From assembly GCF_025464955.1 (NCBI RefSeq), contig NZ_JAODNM010000021.1:1-53716 (forward strand): a stretch of DNA of 53,716 bases, written 5' to 3'. Made by a program: the position numbers and the translations under genes. Source of the DNA: Amycolatopsis sp. GTDB taxonomy: Bacteria > Actinomycetota > Actinomycetes > Mycobacteriales > Pseudonocardiaceae. Of this stretch, positions 41,850 to 50,003 are shown in pieces. The number at the start of each line of letters is the position of its first letter. The stretch's first letter is position 1. The notes under the pieces were generated by a model that saw only the letters and a list, made by a program, of their open reading frames with translations, searched no databases and was not told the DNA's origin.

Positions 41850-42449
41850 GTGCAGATCGAATCCGCCCGGGCACGCTCCGTGAACGACACACGGAATCGC
41901 ATCCTCGACGTCGCACTCGACGTCTTGGGGCAAAACCCGGACGCCGGTATGGGCGACATCGCCTCCGCTGCCGGCGTGGTCCGCCGCACCGTCTACGGCC
42001 ACTTCCCCTCCCGCGCCGACCTCGTGCGGACCCTCGCGCAACGGGCGGTGGACGAAATCGCTGCCGTACTCACCGAGGTCAACACCCCCGAGGGAGCAGC
42101 CGACGCGGTGTGGGTCGATTTCATTGCCCGCGTGTGGCCATTGGCGCGCCGTTACCGAGTGCTGTTGGTGCTTCGGCGCGGCGAGTACGGCGAGGAGATC
42201 CACGCCCTATTGGGACCAGTCGATAAGACCCTTGCCGACCTCGTGGAACGAGGCCAAAAGAGCGAGGTGTTCGGACGACACCTGCCCGCAGGCATTCTCA
42301 GCCAGGTCGCGTATGCCGCCGTGTTCGCCATCGCGGAAAACGACCTTTCCCGTGGGACCCTTGGCGCCCGCGCGGCAACAATCACGAGCCTGCTCATGCT
42401 CGGAGTTCCCGAGGCGCGGGCCAATGCTCTCGTGGGTACCCGGCCGTGA
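41850..42449 (+). CDS. TetR family regulator of the epoxide hydrolase
   Basis: A 199-residue repressor starting VQIESARARSVNDTRNRILDVALDVL. The helix-turn-helix is MGDIASAAGVVRRTVYGHF. TAATCT at 41840-41845 sits 4 nt before the GTG at 41850, so a leaderless or near-leaderless message is likely. The frame is open from 41745, but that extension (RCTLVCN-like repeats) is only the operator array read as codons. The triple operator between this gene and the epoxide hydrolase gene indicates joint control, probably relieved by an epoxide or its precursor. Confidence 0.9.
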   Translation: MQIESARARSVNDTRNRILDVALDVLGQNPDAGMGDIASAAGVVRRTVYGHFPSRADLVRTLAQRAVDEIAAVLTEVNTPEGAADAVWVDFIARVWPLARRYRVLLVLRRGEYGEEIHALLGPVDKTLADLVERGQKSEVFGRHLPAGILSQVAYAAVFAIAENDLSRGTLGARAATITSLLMLGVPEARANALVGTRP

Positions 42450-42749
42450 CGCGCACCAGCCGACCTGCGCCGCTGGGGCGAAGCAGTGAGGCCGCGGACC
42501 CAAGAGTGGAGCATTCCGGCGCTGTGTGGCCGGCTTCGGTTCTCCTCCCGCCACGTCGAGCGGGTTGACATCGCTGCCGACTCGATCGAACTAACCGAAA
42601 TATAGGTCGACCGTTTGTGGGCCAAAGATTTTCGGTGGTGGGCTTGTCTTGGTTGTCGAGCGCGATCGGCGGGAGGTCTGCGAGTTTGAGCGGTGTGCTG
42701 GGTACCTTGTGTGCAGCGATCCGCCGAATTTTCCGGCGCAGGACACTGG
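42450..42749. other. Gap between two TetR genes, no supported gene
   Basis: 300 bp. A minus-strand frame reads VLRRKIRRIAAHKVP and LKLADLPPIALDN with plausible codon use between about 42610 and 42760, but it has no start signal, is not recognised and runs into the next TetR gene. It may be a gene remnant. Nothing else stands out. Confidence 0.4.
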
Positions 42750-43352
42750 TCAGCTCAATCGTCCCGTCGCCAAAGCGATGGTGGCCTCGCACAAGTGGCG
42801 TAGCTGGGCGTTGGCCGATTCGTCTTCGCGTTCGGTGAGGTAGTGCAGAGTGAGCCCGTCGAACCCAGTGAGGAAAAAACGCGCGACGGCTTCGGGTTCC
42901 ACGGCCAGATCCAGCCCGTCGTCTCGCGCGGCTTCGGTGATGAGGCGGATAGCGACCGCGGTGATATTGCGGGTGTGCTCGGTCATCGCCTCGTGCAAGT
43001 AGGGATCACGCAGGGCGAAAGTCGTCAATTCCGCCAGCAGCAAATGCCGGTCGCGCTGTTCCAGTACGGTCTGCCAGAGCACGTCGACCCAGGAGCGCAC
43101 TGTCGCTGCGAACCCTGGCCCGACAGGTGAAAGCAGTTCCACCTGCGCGACCAGTGACCGGGTGAGTTCTTCGAGCACGGCGCGATAGAGCTCCTGCTTG
43201 GTACCGAACGTGTAGTGCACCGTGGCCTGCGCCACGCCGAGTTCCGCGGCGACCGCCCGGGTGCTACCGGCGGTGACGCCTTCGCGTGCCATCAGTTCGA
43301 TCGCCGCCCGCACGAGCTGGGGTCGGCGTTCAGCGACCGATATGTGAGCCAT
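42750..43352 (-). CDS. TetR family regulator, BM3R1-like position, divergent from CYP102
   Basis: A 200-residue repressor. The helix-turn-helix reads STRAVAAELGVAQATVHYTF (about 29-48), and the C-terminal ligand domain includes RDRHLLLAELTTFALRDP. The ATG at 43352 follows the -10 TATAGT by 6 nt, so the message is leaderless. In Bacillus megaterium a TetR-type repressor (BM3R1) sits upstream of CYP102A1 and is released by fatty acids. Here the gene is divergent rather than co-directional, but the pairing suggests the same logic. Confidence 0.9.
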   Translation of the reverse strand: MAHISVAERRPQLVRAAIELMAREGVTAGSTRAVAAELGVAQATVHYTFGTKQELYRAVLEELTRSLVAQVELLSPVGPGFAATVRSWVDVLWQTVLEQRDRHLLLAELTTFALRDPYLHEAMTEHTRNITAVAIRLITEAARDDGLDLAVEPEAVARFFLTGFDGLTLHYLTEREDESANAQLRHLCEATIALATGRLS

Positions 43353-43358
43353 GTGTCC

Positions 43359-43439
43359 ACTATACCCGACTCTGTCACATGTTCAAGTCATACGACTTGG
43401 TCATCCAACATTGTCACTTGACCAAGTCGTGTGTATGTT
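43359..43439. promoter_or_regulatory. Divergent TetR/CYP102 promoters with two operators
   Basis: Minus strand: TTGAAC (43386-43381), 16-nt spacer, TATAGT (43364-43359). Plus strand: TTGTCA (43411-43416), 17-nt spacer, TATGTT (43434-43439). Palindrome CAAGTC-ATAC-GACTTG (43384-43399) covers the regulator's -35. Palindrome ACTTG-AC-CAAGT (43416-43427) lies between -35 and -10 of the P450 promoter. Both are built from the same ACTTG/CAAGT half-sites. Confidence 0.78.
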
Positions 43440-43479
43440 GGGCTTCACCAACCCGCCGAGCGCCTTCGGGAGGCACCGA

Positions 43480-46400
43480 ATGACCAGCACCCTGAACAGG
43501 ACAACGACAGAGCCGATTCCGTCACCGCCGGCGTTACCGCTGGTGGGACACGCTTTGGGGATGCCATCGGACGGCATGATGGAGCACATCAGCGAGCTGG
43601 CCTCGGTTTGGGGCCCCTTGTTCAAGCTGAAGATCTTCGGCAACGAAATCATCCTGGCCAGTAGCCTCGAACTTGTCTCGGAACTGTGCGACGAGAGCCG
43701 GTTCCGCAAGAAGGTCCACGAAGATCTGGTTACCCTGCGACAGATCGGTGGCGACGGGCTCTTCACCGCGTTCTCGGATGAACCGAACTGGCGCAAGGCA
43801 CACGAGATCTTGCTGCCGTCCTTCTCGCTCAACGCGATGCGCGGCTACCACGAGACCATGCTCGAGGTCACGAAGAGCCTGATCGGTAAATGGGACGCGG
43901 CCGGCGATGGCTCGGTAGACGTCACCGCCGACATGACGCGCTTCACCCTCGACACGATCGGCCTGTGCGGGTTCGGCCACGATTTCGAGTCGTTCAAGAG
44001 CGAAGAACAGCAGCCGTTCATCGTGGCGCTGGTCCGTTCGCTGGAATTCGCGCAGGCCCAGGGCACCGCGATCCCTGGCCTGGGGTTCCTCAACCGCAAG
44101 AAGACCGAGCAGTTCCACGCCGATGTCAAGGTGATGGCGGACCTCGTCGACGAGGTCATGCGCAGCCGCCGTGCGAGCGGGGACACCAGCACCGACGACC
44201 TGCTCGGCCGCATGCTGCACAGCCGCGACCCCGTGACCGGTGAACTGCTCGACGATGTCAACATTCGCAACCAGGTCATCACATTCCTGATCGCCGGGCA
44301 CGAGACGACCAGCGGAGCCCTGTCCTTCGCTCTGTACTACCTGAGCAAAAACCCCGCGGTACTGGCGAAGGTGCAGGAAGAGGTCGACGCGTTGTGGGGC
44401 GATGAGTCCGACCCGCAGCCGGACTATGGCGATATCGGCAAGCTACGGTATGTCCGGCAAGTCCTCAACGAGGGACTGCGCCTGTGGCCGACCGCACCCG
44501 GGTTCGGGGTAGAACCCCTGGTGGACACCGTGATCGGCGGTAGGTACGAGGTGACGGCGGGGGCGACCATCATGGTGCTCACCCCGGAGCTGCACCGCGA
44601 TCCGGTATGGGGCGACAACGTCGAACTGTTCGACCCGGAGCGCTTCTCCCCGGAACGGGAGGACAGCCGCCCGGCGCACGCCTTCAAGGCGTTCGGCAGT
44701 GGAGAGCGTGCGTGCATCGGCAGGCAGTTCGCGCTGCACGAGGCGACGATGATGCTGGCGCTGCTGGCACACCGCTTCATCCTCATCGGTGAGGACAGTT
44801 ATCAGCTGAAGGTCAAGGAGACGCTGACCCTCAAGCCCGACGGGTTCACGATGCGGCTGCGACCGCGGATCGCCCGCCGGGTCGTGGTCCCGGCGCCGGT
44901 TCCGGCGAAAGACAGCCAACCTGTTACGGCGAAGAAGGCCACCGGAACCCGGATCACCTTCCTGCACGGCTCGAACATGGGCACCTGCGCCGGAATCGCC
45001 CGCGACCTGTCCGCAGACGGTGGCGAGCACGGGTTCACTACCGCGATCAGCCCGCTCAACGACGCAGTCGACCAGCTGCCGGAGGGGCCGGTCGTCATCG
45101 TCGCCGCTTCCTACAACGGGAAGCCGACCGACGACGCCAGGGAATTCGTCGAATGGTTGTCCACTGTGGAGCCTGGATCGCTGGACGGTGTGCGTTACGC
45201 ACTGCTTGGTGTCGGCGATCGCAACTGGGCTGCCACCTATCAGCGGATTCCGACACTCATCGATACCTACTTGACTGCGGCCGGGGCCACCGCGCTGATC
45301 GACCGCGGTGCCGCTGACGCGTCGGGCGACTTCGCCGGGAGCGTCGATGACTGGACCGGAAGCTTGTGGACGACACTGCTCGACGAGTTCGGCACCGAAA
45401 TCGCGACACTACCGGATAGCAAACCAGGCAACGGTTTGTACACCATCGAAGACGTGGCACCGTCCGCCACAGACCAGCTCGCCGCGCGATACGGGCTGCT
45501 GCCGGCCGAGGTGATCGAGTCACGGCAACTGGTCGACCTCGAACACCCACTGGGGCGGCCGAAGCAGTTCCTGAAGCTGCGTGTCCCCGAAGGCGTCACC
45601 TACCGCACCGGCGATCACGTCGCCGTCCTGCCGGAGAACCCTGCGGATCTCGTCCGGCGCGCGGCGACGCGATTCCAGCTCGACCTGACCAGGACCGTGC
45701 GCCTGAGGTCGGCCCGCAGCGCGGGGGCGATCCCGACCGACCGGCCGCTGACCCTTCGCCTGCTGCTGACCAGCTTCCTGGAATTGCAGCAGCCCGCAAC
45801 CCAAGACCACGTGAGTGTGCTCGCCCAGCACACGACATGCCCGCCCGAGCGCCGCACCCTCGATGCGCTCGCCGCTGCCACACCTGAGGAATTCCACCGC
45901 CAGGTCACCGCGACCGGGCGCAGCCTGCTCGACCTGCTGACCGAGTACCCCGCCTGTGAGCTGACCTTCGAGTCCTTTTTGGAGCTCGTGCCCGCCCTGC
46001 GGCCGCGGACCTACTCGATCTCGTCCTCGGCACTGGCCGAACCCGACACGATCGACCTGATGGTCTCGGCGCTGTCTGGCCCACACCGCAGTGGCGAAGG
46101 CCTCTTCCACGGGATCGCGTCGCATTTCCTGGGCTCGGTGGAAGCCGGGGACACACTGCCGGTCAAGGTGCTCCCGGGCCGCGATTCCTTCAGCCTGCTC
46201 GAAGACGAGACGATCCCGGCGATCGTGATCAGCGCGGGCACCGGCCTCGCACCGTTCCGCGGGGCTGTGCTCGACCGGATGCACCGCCACGTGAGCGGGA
46301 CCCTGTTGTGCTACTTCGGCTGTGACCACCCCGAGGTGGACTACCTGCATCGAAGTGAATTCGAGGCCGCCGACGCTGCCGGCGTGATCAGCATGCGACC

Positions 46401-46674
46401 AGTGTTCAGCGGAGCACCGCAGGAGGGCGCCCGCTTCGTGCAGGACCGGATACTGCGTGAAAGCGCGGAAGTCTGGGACGTTCTGCAGTCCGGCGGGCGG
46501 GTGTACGTCTGTGGTGATGGCGGCCGCATGGCGCCGGGGGTACGCGAGGCGTTCGTTCGAATCCACCTGGCACACACCGGCTCCAGTGCGGCACAGAGCG
46601 AAGAATGGCTTGCGGGACTGATCGAATCCGGTGTCTATGTGGAGGACGTCTGGTCCGGCGGGATCGCTCGATGA
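43480..46674 (+). CDS. Self-sufficient cytochrome P450 / NADPH-P450 reductase fusion, CYP102 (P450 BM3) family
   Basis: A 1064-residue fatty-acid-type monooxygenase, close to the 1049 of P450 BM3. Heme domain (1-460): I-helix AGHETTS (272-278), ExxR in NEGLRLWP, heme loop FGSGERACIGRQ with Cys412. FMN domain (about 480-630): FLHGSNMGTCAGIARDL. FAD/NADPH reductase domain (about 660-1064): RTYSISSS, SAGTGLAPFRG, YVCGDGGRMAPGV, ending YVEDVWSGG much like BM3. It hydroxylates long-chain fatty acids or similar chains using NADPH and O2 in one polypeptide. The ATG at 43480 has GGGAGG upstream; codons before it belong to the operator. It is divergent from a TetR gene and coupled to an MFS gene. Confidence 0.96.
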   Translation: MTSTLNRTTTEPIPSPPALPLVGHALGMPSDGMMEHISELASVWGPLFKLKIFGNEIILASSLELVSELCDESRFRKKVHEDLVTLRQIGGDGLFTAFSDEPNWRKAHEILLPSFSLNAMRGYHETMLEVTKSLIGKWDAAGDGSVDVTADMTRFTLDTIGLCGFGHDFESFKSEEQQPFIVALVRSLEFAQAQGTAIPGLGFLNRKKTEQFHADVKVMADLVDEVMRSRRASGDTSTDDLLGRMLHSRDPVTGELLDDVNIRNQVITFLIAGHETTSGALSFALYYLSKNPAVLAKVQEEVDALWGDESDPQPDYGDIGKLRYVRQVLNEGLRLWPTAPGFGVEPLVDTVIGGRYEVTAGATIMVLTPELHRDPVWGDNVELFDPERFSPEREDSRPAHAFKAFGSGERACIGRQFALHEATMMLALLAHRFILIGEDSYQLKVKETLTLKPDGFTMRLRPRIARRVVVPAPVPAKDSQPVTAKKATGTRITFLHGSNMGTCAGIARDLSADGGEHGFTTAISPLNDAVDQLPEGPVVIVAASYNGKPTDDAREFVEWLSTVEPGSLDGVRYALLGVGDRNWAATYQRIPTLIDTYLTAAGATALIDRGAADASGDFAGSVDDWTGSLWTTLLDEFGTEIATLPDSKPGNGLYTIEDVAPSATDQLAARYGLLPAEVIESRQLVDLEHPLGRPKQFLKLRVPEGVTYRTGDHVAVLPENPADLVRRAATRFQLDLTRTVRLRSARSAGAIPTDRPLTLRLLLTSFLELQQPATQDHVSVLAQHTTCPPERRTLDALAAATPEEFHRQVTATGRSLLDLLTEYPACELTFESFLELVPALRPRTYSISSSALAEPDTIDLMVSALSGPHRSGEGLFHGIASHFLGSVEAGDTLPVKVLPGRDSFSLLEDETIPAIVISAGTGLAPFRGAVLDRMHRHVSGTLLCYFGCDHPEVDYLHRSEFEAADAAGVISMRPVFSGAPQEGARFVQDRILRESAEVWDVLQSGGRVYVCGDGGRMAPGVREAFVRIHLAHTGSSAAQSEEWLAGLIESGVYVEDVWSGGIAR

Positions 46675-47795
46675 GCAAACTCGGGACACGCGTCACGACG
46701 GCGCTGATCGCCGGCAGCGCGCTCGGCAACGCCGGGGGAGCCGTGATGCCAGTGCTGCTGGACGGTTACGCGCGCCGGTTCGGCCTTGACTCCACCGATG
46801 CCGGGCTGGTCGCGGTCGCGCAGCTGCTGGCGACCGCCTTGTTCACCCTTTTACTGGCTTCCCGCGCTTCGCGGCCCGGCCGGGTGCGAATGGCACGGCT
46901 CGGGCTGTTGATTGCGGCGGGCGGCTTGCTCGGCGCGGCGGTGGCGCCGGACTTCGGCGTGTTGATCGCCGCGAACCTGCTGGCGGGAGCCGGGCTGGGT
47001 GCGGTGTTCGCCGCGTCGACGGCAGCGCTGGCTTCGAGCGGTGACACCGAGAAGGCGTCGACCGTCACGGTCGTCGGCAGCGTGCTGGCCATCGGGGTGC
47101 TGCTGGTGGGGCTTCCGATGGCCGACGAAGGCGTGGAGGGCGGCGGATTCGCCCTGCTGGCGATCTGTTGTTTCGCGGCTTTCCCACTGGTCGGTGGGTT
47201 GCCTGAGAATACCGTCGAGCATCACCAAAGCTCGGTGGTGAAGGTGATAGTGCCCGGAATCGTCCTGCTGGCGGCGGTCGCGACGCTGTCCGCCACGGAC
47301 CAGGGCGCGTGGTCCTACACCGCGTTGTTCGGCAAGGACAACGTGCAGCTGTCGTCCTCAGCCGTCTCGACCGTGCTTGCGATCGCGACGGTCTGCGCGC
47401 TCGCCGGGGTCGTTTTTGCTTCCTGGGCGGGGAAACGCTGGGGCCGGGGTCGCACGCTGGCCGGGTTCGTGGTGGCCGGGGCGGTGGCGAAGCTGGTGGT
47501 CTCCTCAACGGATTCGGCGGTGGGGTACTCGATCGCGGCTGTGGTGTGGCAGATGTGCCAGCTCGCAATCCTGATGTTCCTGCTCGCCACCGCCGCGGAA
47601 CTCGACCCCAGCGGACGGTTGGTGGCTTCCCTCAGCGGAGCCGTGGCCATGGGCGCGGGGTTGGGTCCGCTCGGTGTCGGTGCGGTACTCGACGCCACAT
47701 CGCCTTCGGTGGCCGGCGTGGTGCTGGCGTTGTTGACGGTCGCCGCCGCGGCGCCGCTGATCAGACTGACCCGCCGAGTCCCGATCGCCGTTTGA
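46671..47795 (+). CDS. MFS transporter coupled to the CYP102 gene
   Basis: A 374-residue protein with 11-12 helices, short for MFS. It starts MSKLGTRVTTALIAGSALGN, with RASRPGRVRMARLGLLIAAGG at the motif-A position. The ATG overlaps the P450 stop by 4 bp (ATGA), so it is made from the same message. It may export the hydroxylated product or import the P450 substrate. The amino-acid sequence does not place it in a named subfamily. A strong terminator follows. Confidence 0.88.
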   Translation: MSKLGTRVTTALIAGSALGNAGGAVMPVLLDGYARRFGLDSTDAGLVAVAQLLATALFTLLLASRASRPGRVRMARLGLLIAAGGLLGAAVAPDFGVLIAANLLAGAGLGAVFAASTAALASSGDTEKASTVTVVGSVLAIGVLLVGLPMADEGVEGGGFALLAICCFAAFPLVGGLPENTVEHHQSSVVKVIVPGIVLLAAVATLSATDQGAWSYTALFGKDNVQLSSSAVSTVLAIATVCALAGVVFASWAGKRWGRGRTLAGFVVAGAVAKLVVSSTDSAVGYSIAAVVWQMCQLAILMFLLATAAELDPSGRLVASLSGAVAMGAGLGPLGVGAVLDATSPSVAGVVLALLTVAAAAPLIRLTRRVPIAV

Positions 47796-47806
47796 CCGTG
47801 ATCGTA

Positions 47807-47838
47807 GCTGCCCCGCCGGTTTCGACCGGTGGGGCAGC
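47807..47838 (+). terminator. Intrinsic terminator with UUCG tetraloop after the CYP102-MFS operon
   Basis: 14-bp stem GCTGCCCCGCCGGT / ACCGGTGGGGCAGC (one G-T pair) closed by TTCG, followed by CCGCTTTTCGTTT. It begins 11 bp after the MFS stop and is the clearest intrinsic terminator in the window. Confidence 0.88.
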
Positions 47839-47865
47839 CCGCTTTTCGTTTGCGGGGCTCAGGTT

Positions 47866-48177
47866 GTGAAAGTGGACAGAAGTGGGGGACTTCGTCAGCA
47901 CTACGGAGGGTACGTTTTCGTAGGCAGGTATCGTCGGCAACCCGGCCGTCGGAGACCGCTTGGAATTGGTCTACGAGTGTCAGTTCCACCCATTCGAGCG
48001 TTACGTCGCTCTTTTGCCTTCGTTGCCGCGCACTATACGTACGACCCGAAGATCGTCGACGGGATCATCTTCCCCCACCTGCGCCGGGTCGTCAGGCGGA
48101 CGCCCGAGGGACCGCTGATCAACGGGCGTACGTCGTTCATGCTCGACTACACCGAGTTGCGCGTGCGAAACCGATGA
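47866..48177 (+). pseudogene. Remnant of an unrecognised gene, probably frameshifted
   Basis: A frame ending at 48177 has a coding-like tail: AAHYTYDPKIVDGIIFPHL and INGRTSFMLDYTELRVR. Just upstream a different frame looks coding instead (VGNPAVGDRLELVYECQFHP), so the two may be halves of one gene separated by a frameshift near 48000-48030. I do not recognise the family. The 5' part before about 47930 has no plausible product. Confidence 0.35.
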
Positions 48178-48476
48178 GCGGGAGCGGACGCAAACCCGGA
48201 GGACGTCTGCAGCCAGGAGCGATAGCGACGCAGCACTCGCCGCTGCAGCAGTTGGTCTGCTGCCAGCGCGCTTAGTGGACGGGCGCGGAGCGCCGGATCG
48301 AGCCCGCGGGCGATCCGGCGCAGCTGACGGCGGACCAGCGCCATGCCGGCCGCCGAGGCGAGGGTCTTGTCCGACCAGGTCACCGGTCGCAACTGCCCCG
48401 CCGCTTCCCGGCCTTCGCGCCAGCGGTTCGGAAGTTAAATATCAGAAAGCCGCCATAGTGGCTAACCCTGAAGCGC
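48174..48476. other. Gap downstream of the Lrp gene
   Basis: About 300 bp. A minus-strand frame (48392-48147, ALVRRQLRRIARGLDPALR) overlaps the preceding remnant and shows coding-like composition, but it has no start signal or recognised family. An AT-rich patch GTTAAATATCAG lies at 48433-48444. No supported gene. Confidence 0.35.
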
Positions 48477-48926
48477 CTATCCCTGAAGGACGAGGGCCGG
48501 GTCGAGGGGGATCTCCCGTAGCACCAGCCTGCTGCGGAGTTCGCGCACGCCATGGTCGCGTTTGAGTCGGTCGATGACGTCTTCGAACTCGTTGGTGCCA
48601 GTGCACGCGATCCGCAGCTGATAGTCGTACTCACCGGTGACGTGGGCCGCCGCGATGATCTGCGGGAACTCGGCAAGGCCTCGTTCGAACTCCGCTCCGC
48701 GCAGGGGGTCGGCCAGTCGCGCTTCGGTGAACATGAGCAACGTGCGACCGAGCGCGGTCAGGTCCAGCTTTGCGTGATAGCCCAGCAGGAGGCCGGAGGC
48801 CCGTAGTCGGCGGACCCGGTCGGCCACCGCGTTCGCGCTCAGGCGTACGGCGCGGCCCAGTTCCTGGTAGGTCATCCGGCCATCGCGGGTCAACTCGGCC
48901 AGGATGTCCCGATCAACAGAGTCCAC
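48477..48926 (-). CDS. Lrp/AsnC family transcriptional regulator
   Basis: A 149-residue regulator. The N-terminal helix-turn-helix is DSVDRDILAELTRDGRMTYQ then LGRAVRLSANAVADRVRRL. The C-terminal RAM ligand domain includes AAAHVTGEYDYQLRIAC and RSRLVLREIPL. The start chosen is GTG at 48926, 7 nt after GGAGG; a GTG two codons upstream (48932) lies too close to that site. Such proteins sense amino acids. It is divergent from a polytopic membrane protein gene, a common arrangement for amino-acid exporters. Confidence 0.9.
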   Translation of the reverse strand: MDSVDRDILAELTRDGRMTYQELGRAVRLSANAVADRVRRLRASGLLLGYHAKLDLTALGRTLLMFTEARLADPLRGAEFERGLAEFPQIIAAAHVTGEYDYQLRIACTGTNEFEDVIDRLKRDHGVRELRSRLVLREIPLDPALVLQG

Positions 48927-48943
48927 GTCCACCCTCCCTGAGG

Positions 48944-48957
48944 TTATCACTGGATAA
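48944..48957. promoter_or_regulatory. Palindrome TTATC-ACTG-GATAA, candidate Lrp operator
   Basis: Perfect 5-bp arms 18 bp upstream of the Lrp start in the divergent region. The TATTAT and ATAATAG words around it supply -10-like hexamers for both directions. Confidence 0.5.
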
Positions 48958-49049
48958 TAGCCCACACACTGCGTTTATCTCGGGCTGAGGGCGAGATGTG
49001 CAGTGAGGACAGTGACAAAATCGCCGGGATCACTGAGAGAGTCGTGGTC

Positions 49050-49859
49050 ATGGACTTGATCCTGGTGAAACTGCTCCTGACTCCGACTTTGATCGCCTGT
49101 GTGAGCCTGGCTCAGCGACGGTGGGGCCCGATCGTCGGTGGCCTGCTGGTGGGCCTTCCGCTGACCTCCGCCCCGCTACTGTTGGTGCTCTCCCTCGAAC
49201 GCGGCCCCCACTTCGCCGCACAGGCCGCTACCGCCGCGCTGTTTGGACAGGCGTGCGTCGCGCTGTTCTGCTTCGGTTACGCACAGGCCGCGATGCGCCA
49301 CCGCCGGCAACGGTGCATCACGGCGGCGGCGGGCTGCTACCTCATCAGCGCGCTGGTCGCCGACGGACTGAGAATCTCCGTGCAACTGCTGGGAATTCTT
49401 GTGGTCACCGTGGTTGCGGTGGTCGTGTCGTACTGGCCTGTCCCAGCCGAACGGCCCGTCCGTGTCGTGCCACCGCCTGCCTGGGAGGTTCCGATGCGCA
49501 TGCTGGTCTCGGTGGTTTCCACGCTCGGTCTCGCCGGGGCCGCGAGTCTGCTGGGACCGGCGCGGGCCGGCCTGCTCGCGGCATTCCCGGTGTTCGTCTG
49601 CATCCTGGTGCTGCGCACCCACCGATCCGCCGGTGACCCGGCGACCATCGCCTTCCTCCGCGGCACGGTCCAGTCGGTCTGGTCCGGAACGGCGTTCTTC
49701 CTCACCGTCGCCCTCACCATCACGACCATGGGCACGGCGGTCGCGTTCGCGGCAGCGCTCGGGGCCGCGGCCCTGGTGGCCGCGGGCACCGGGCTGCTCA
49801 GGAAGCAATCAGCGGCGCGATTCACCGTTCGCGAGCAGGCCACCTTGAATCGGGGCTAG
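49050..49859 (+). CDS. Polytopic membrane protein, probable exporter controlled by Lrp-type regulator
   Basis: A 269-residue protein with about nine helices (KLLLTPTLIACVSLAQ, GGLLVGLPLTSAPLLLVLSL, GTAVAFAAALGAAALVAAG). The repeated G-P/L-x-A-G-L-L pattern (GPIVGGLLVGLP and GPARAGLLAAFP) indicates two homologous halves. I cannot assign a named family. The divergent Lrp/AsnC gene makes efflux of an amino acid or derivative a reasonable inference. The ATG at 49050 is weakly preceded by GAGAGAG; GTG at 49044 is an alternative. Confidence 0.7.
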   Translation: MDLILVKLLLTPTLIACVSLAQRRWGPIVGGLLVGLPLTSAPLLLVLSLERGPHFAAQAATAALFGQACVALFCFGYAQAAMRHRRQRCITAAAGCYLISALVADGLRISVQLLGILVVTVVAVVVSYWPVPAERPVRVVPPPAWEVPMRMLVSVVSTLGLAGAASLLGPARAGLLAAFPVFVCILVLRTHRSAGDPATIAFLRGTVQSVWSGTAFFLTVALTITTMGTAVAFAAALGAAALVAAGTGLLRKQSAARFTVREQATLNRG

Positions 49860-49880
49860 CGACGCACAGGATGTCCGTTT

Positions 49881-49902
49881 CGCAACTCGACGGCGAGTTG
49901 CG
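49881..49902. repeat. Dispersed palindrome CGCAACTCG-ACGG-CGAGTTGCG, copy C
   Basis: Same 9-bp arms as the two copies at 18 kb. The loop ACGG is the reverse complement of their CCGT, so the whole 22-bp unit is identical but inverted. It starts 22 bp after the membrane-protein stop, again at a gene 3' end. Confidence 0.85.
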
Positions 49903-50003
49903 GTGGCAACGACCCACACAACGACCGAAGAGCCACCTGAGGTGTCGGCGGCGGCTGGTACGTTTCAAAGATCATGTTTCGGCAAACCGGTGGAGGCACT
50001 CGC

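Noticed and set aside
42394..42792. 132-codon minus-strand frame between the two TetR genes
   Set aside because: It overlaps both TetR genes, has no ribosome binding site and no recognised family; only a short part looks coding.
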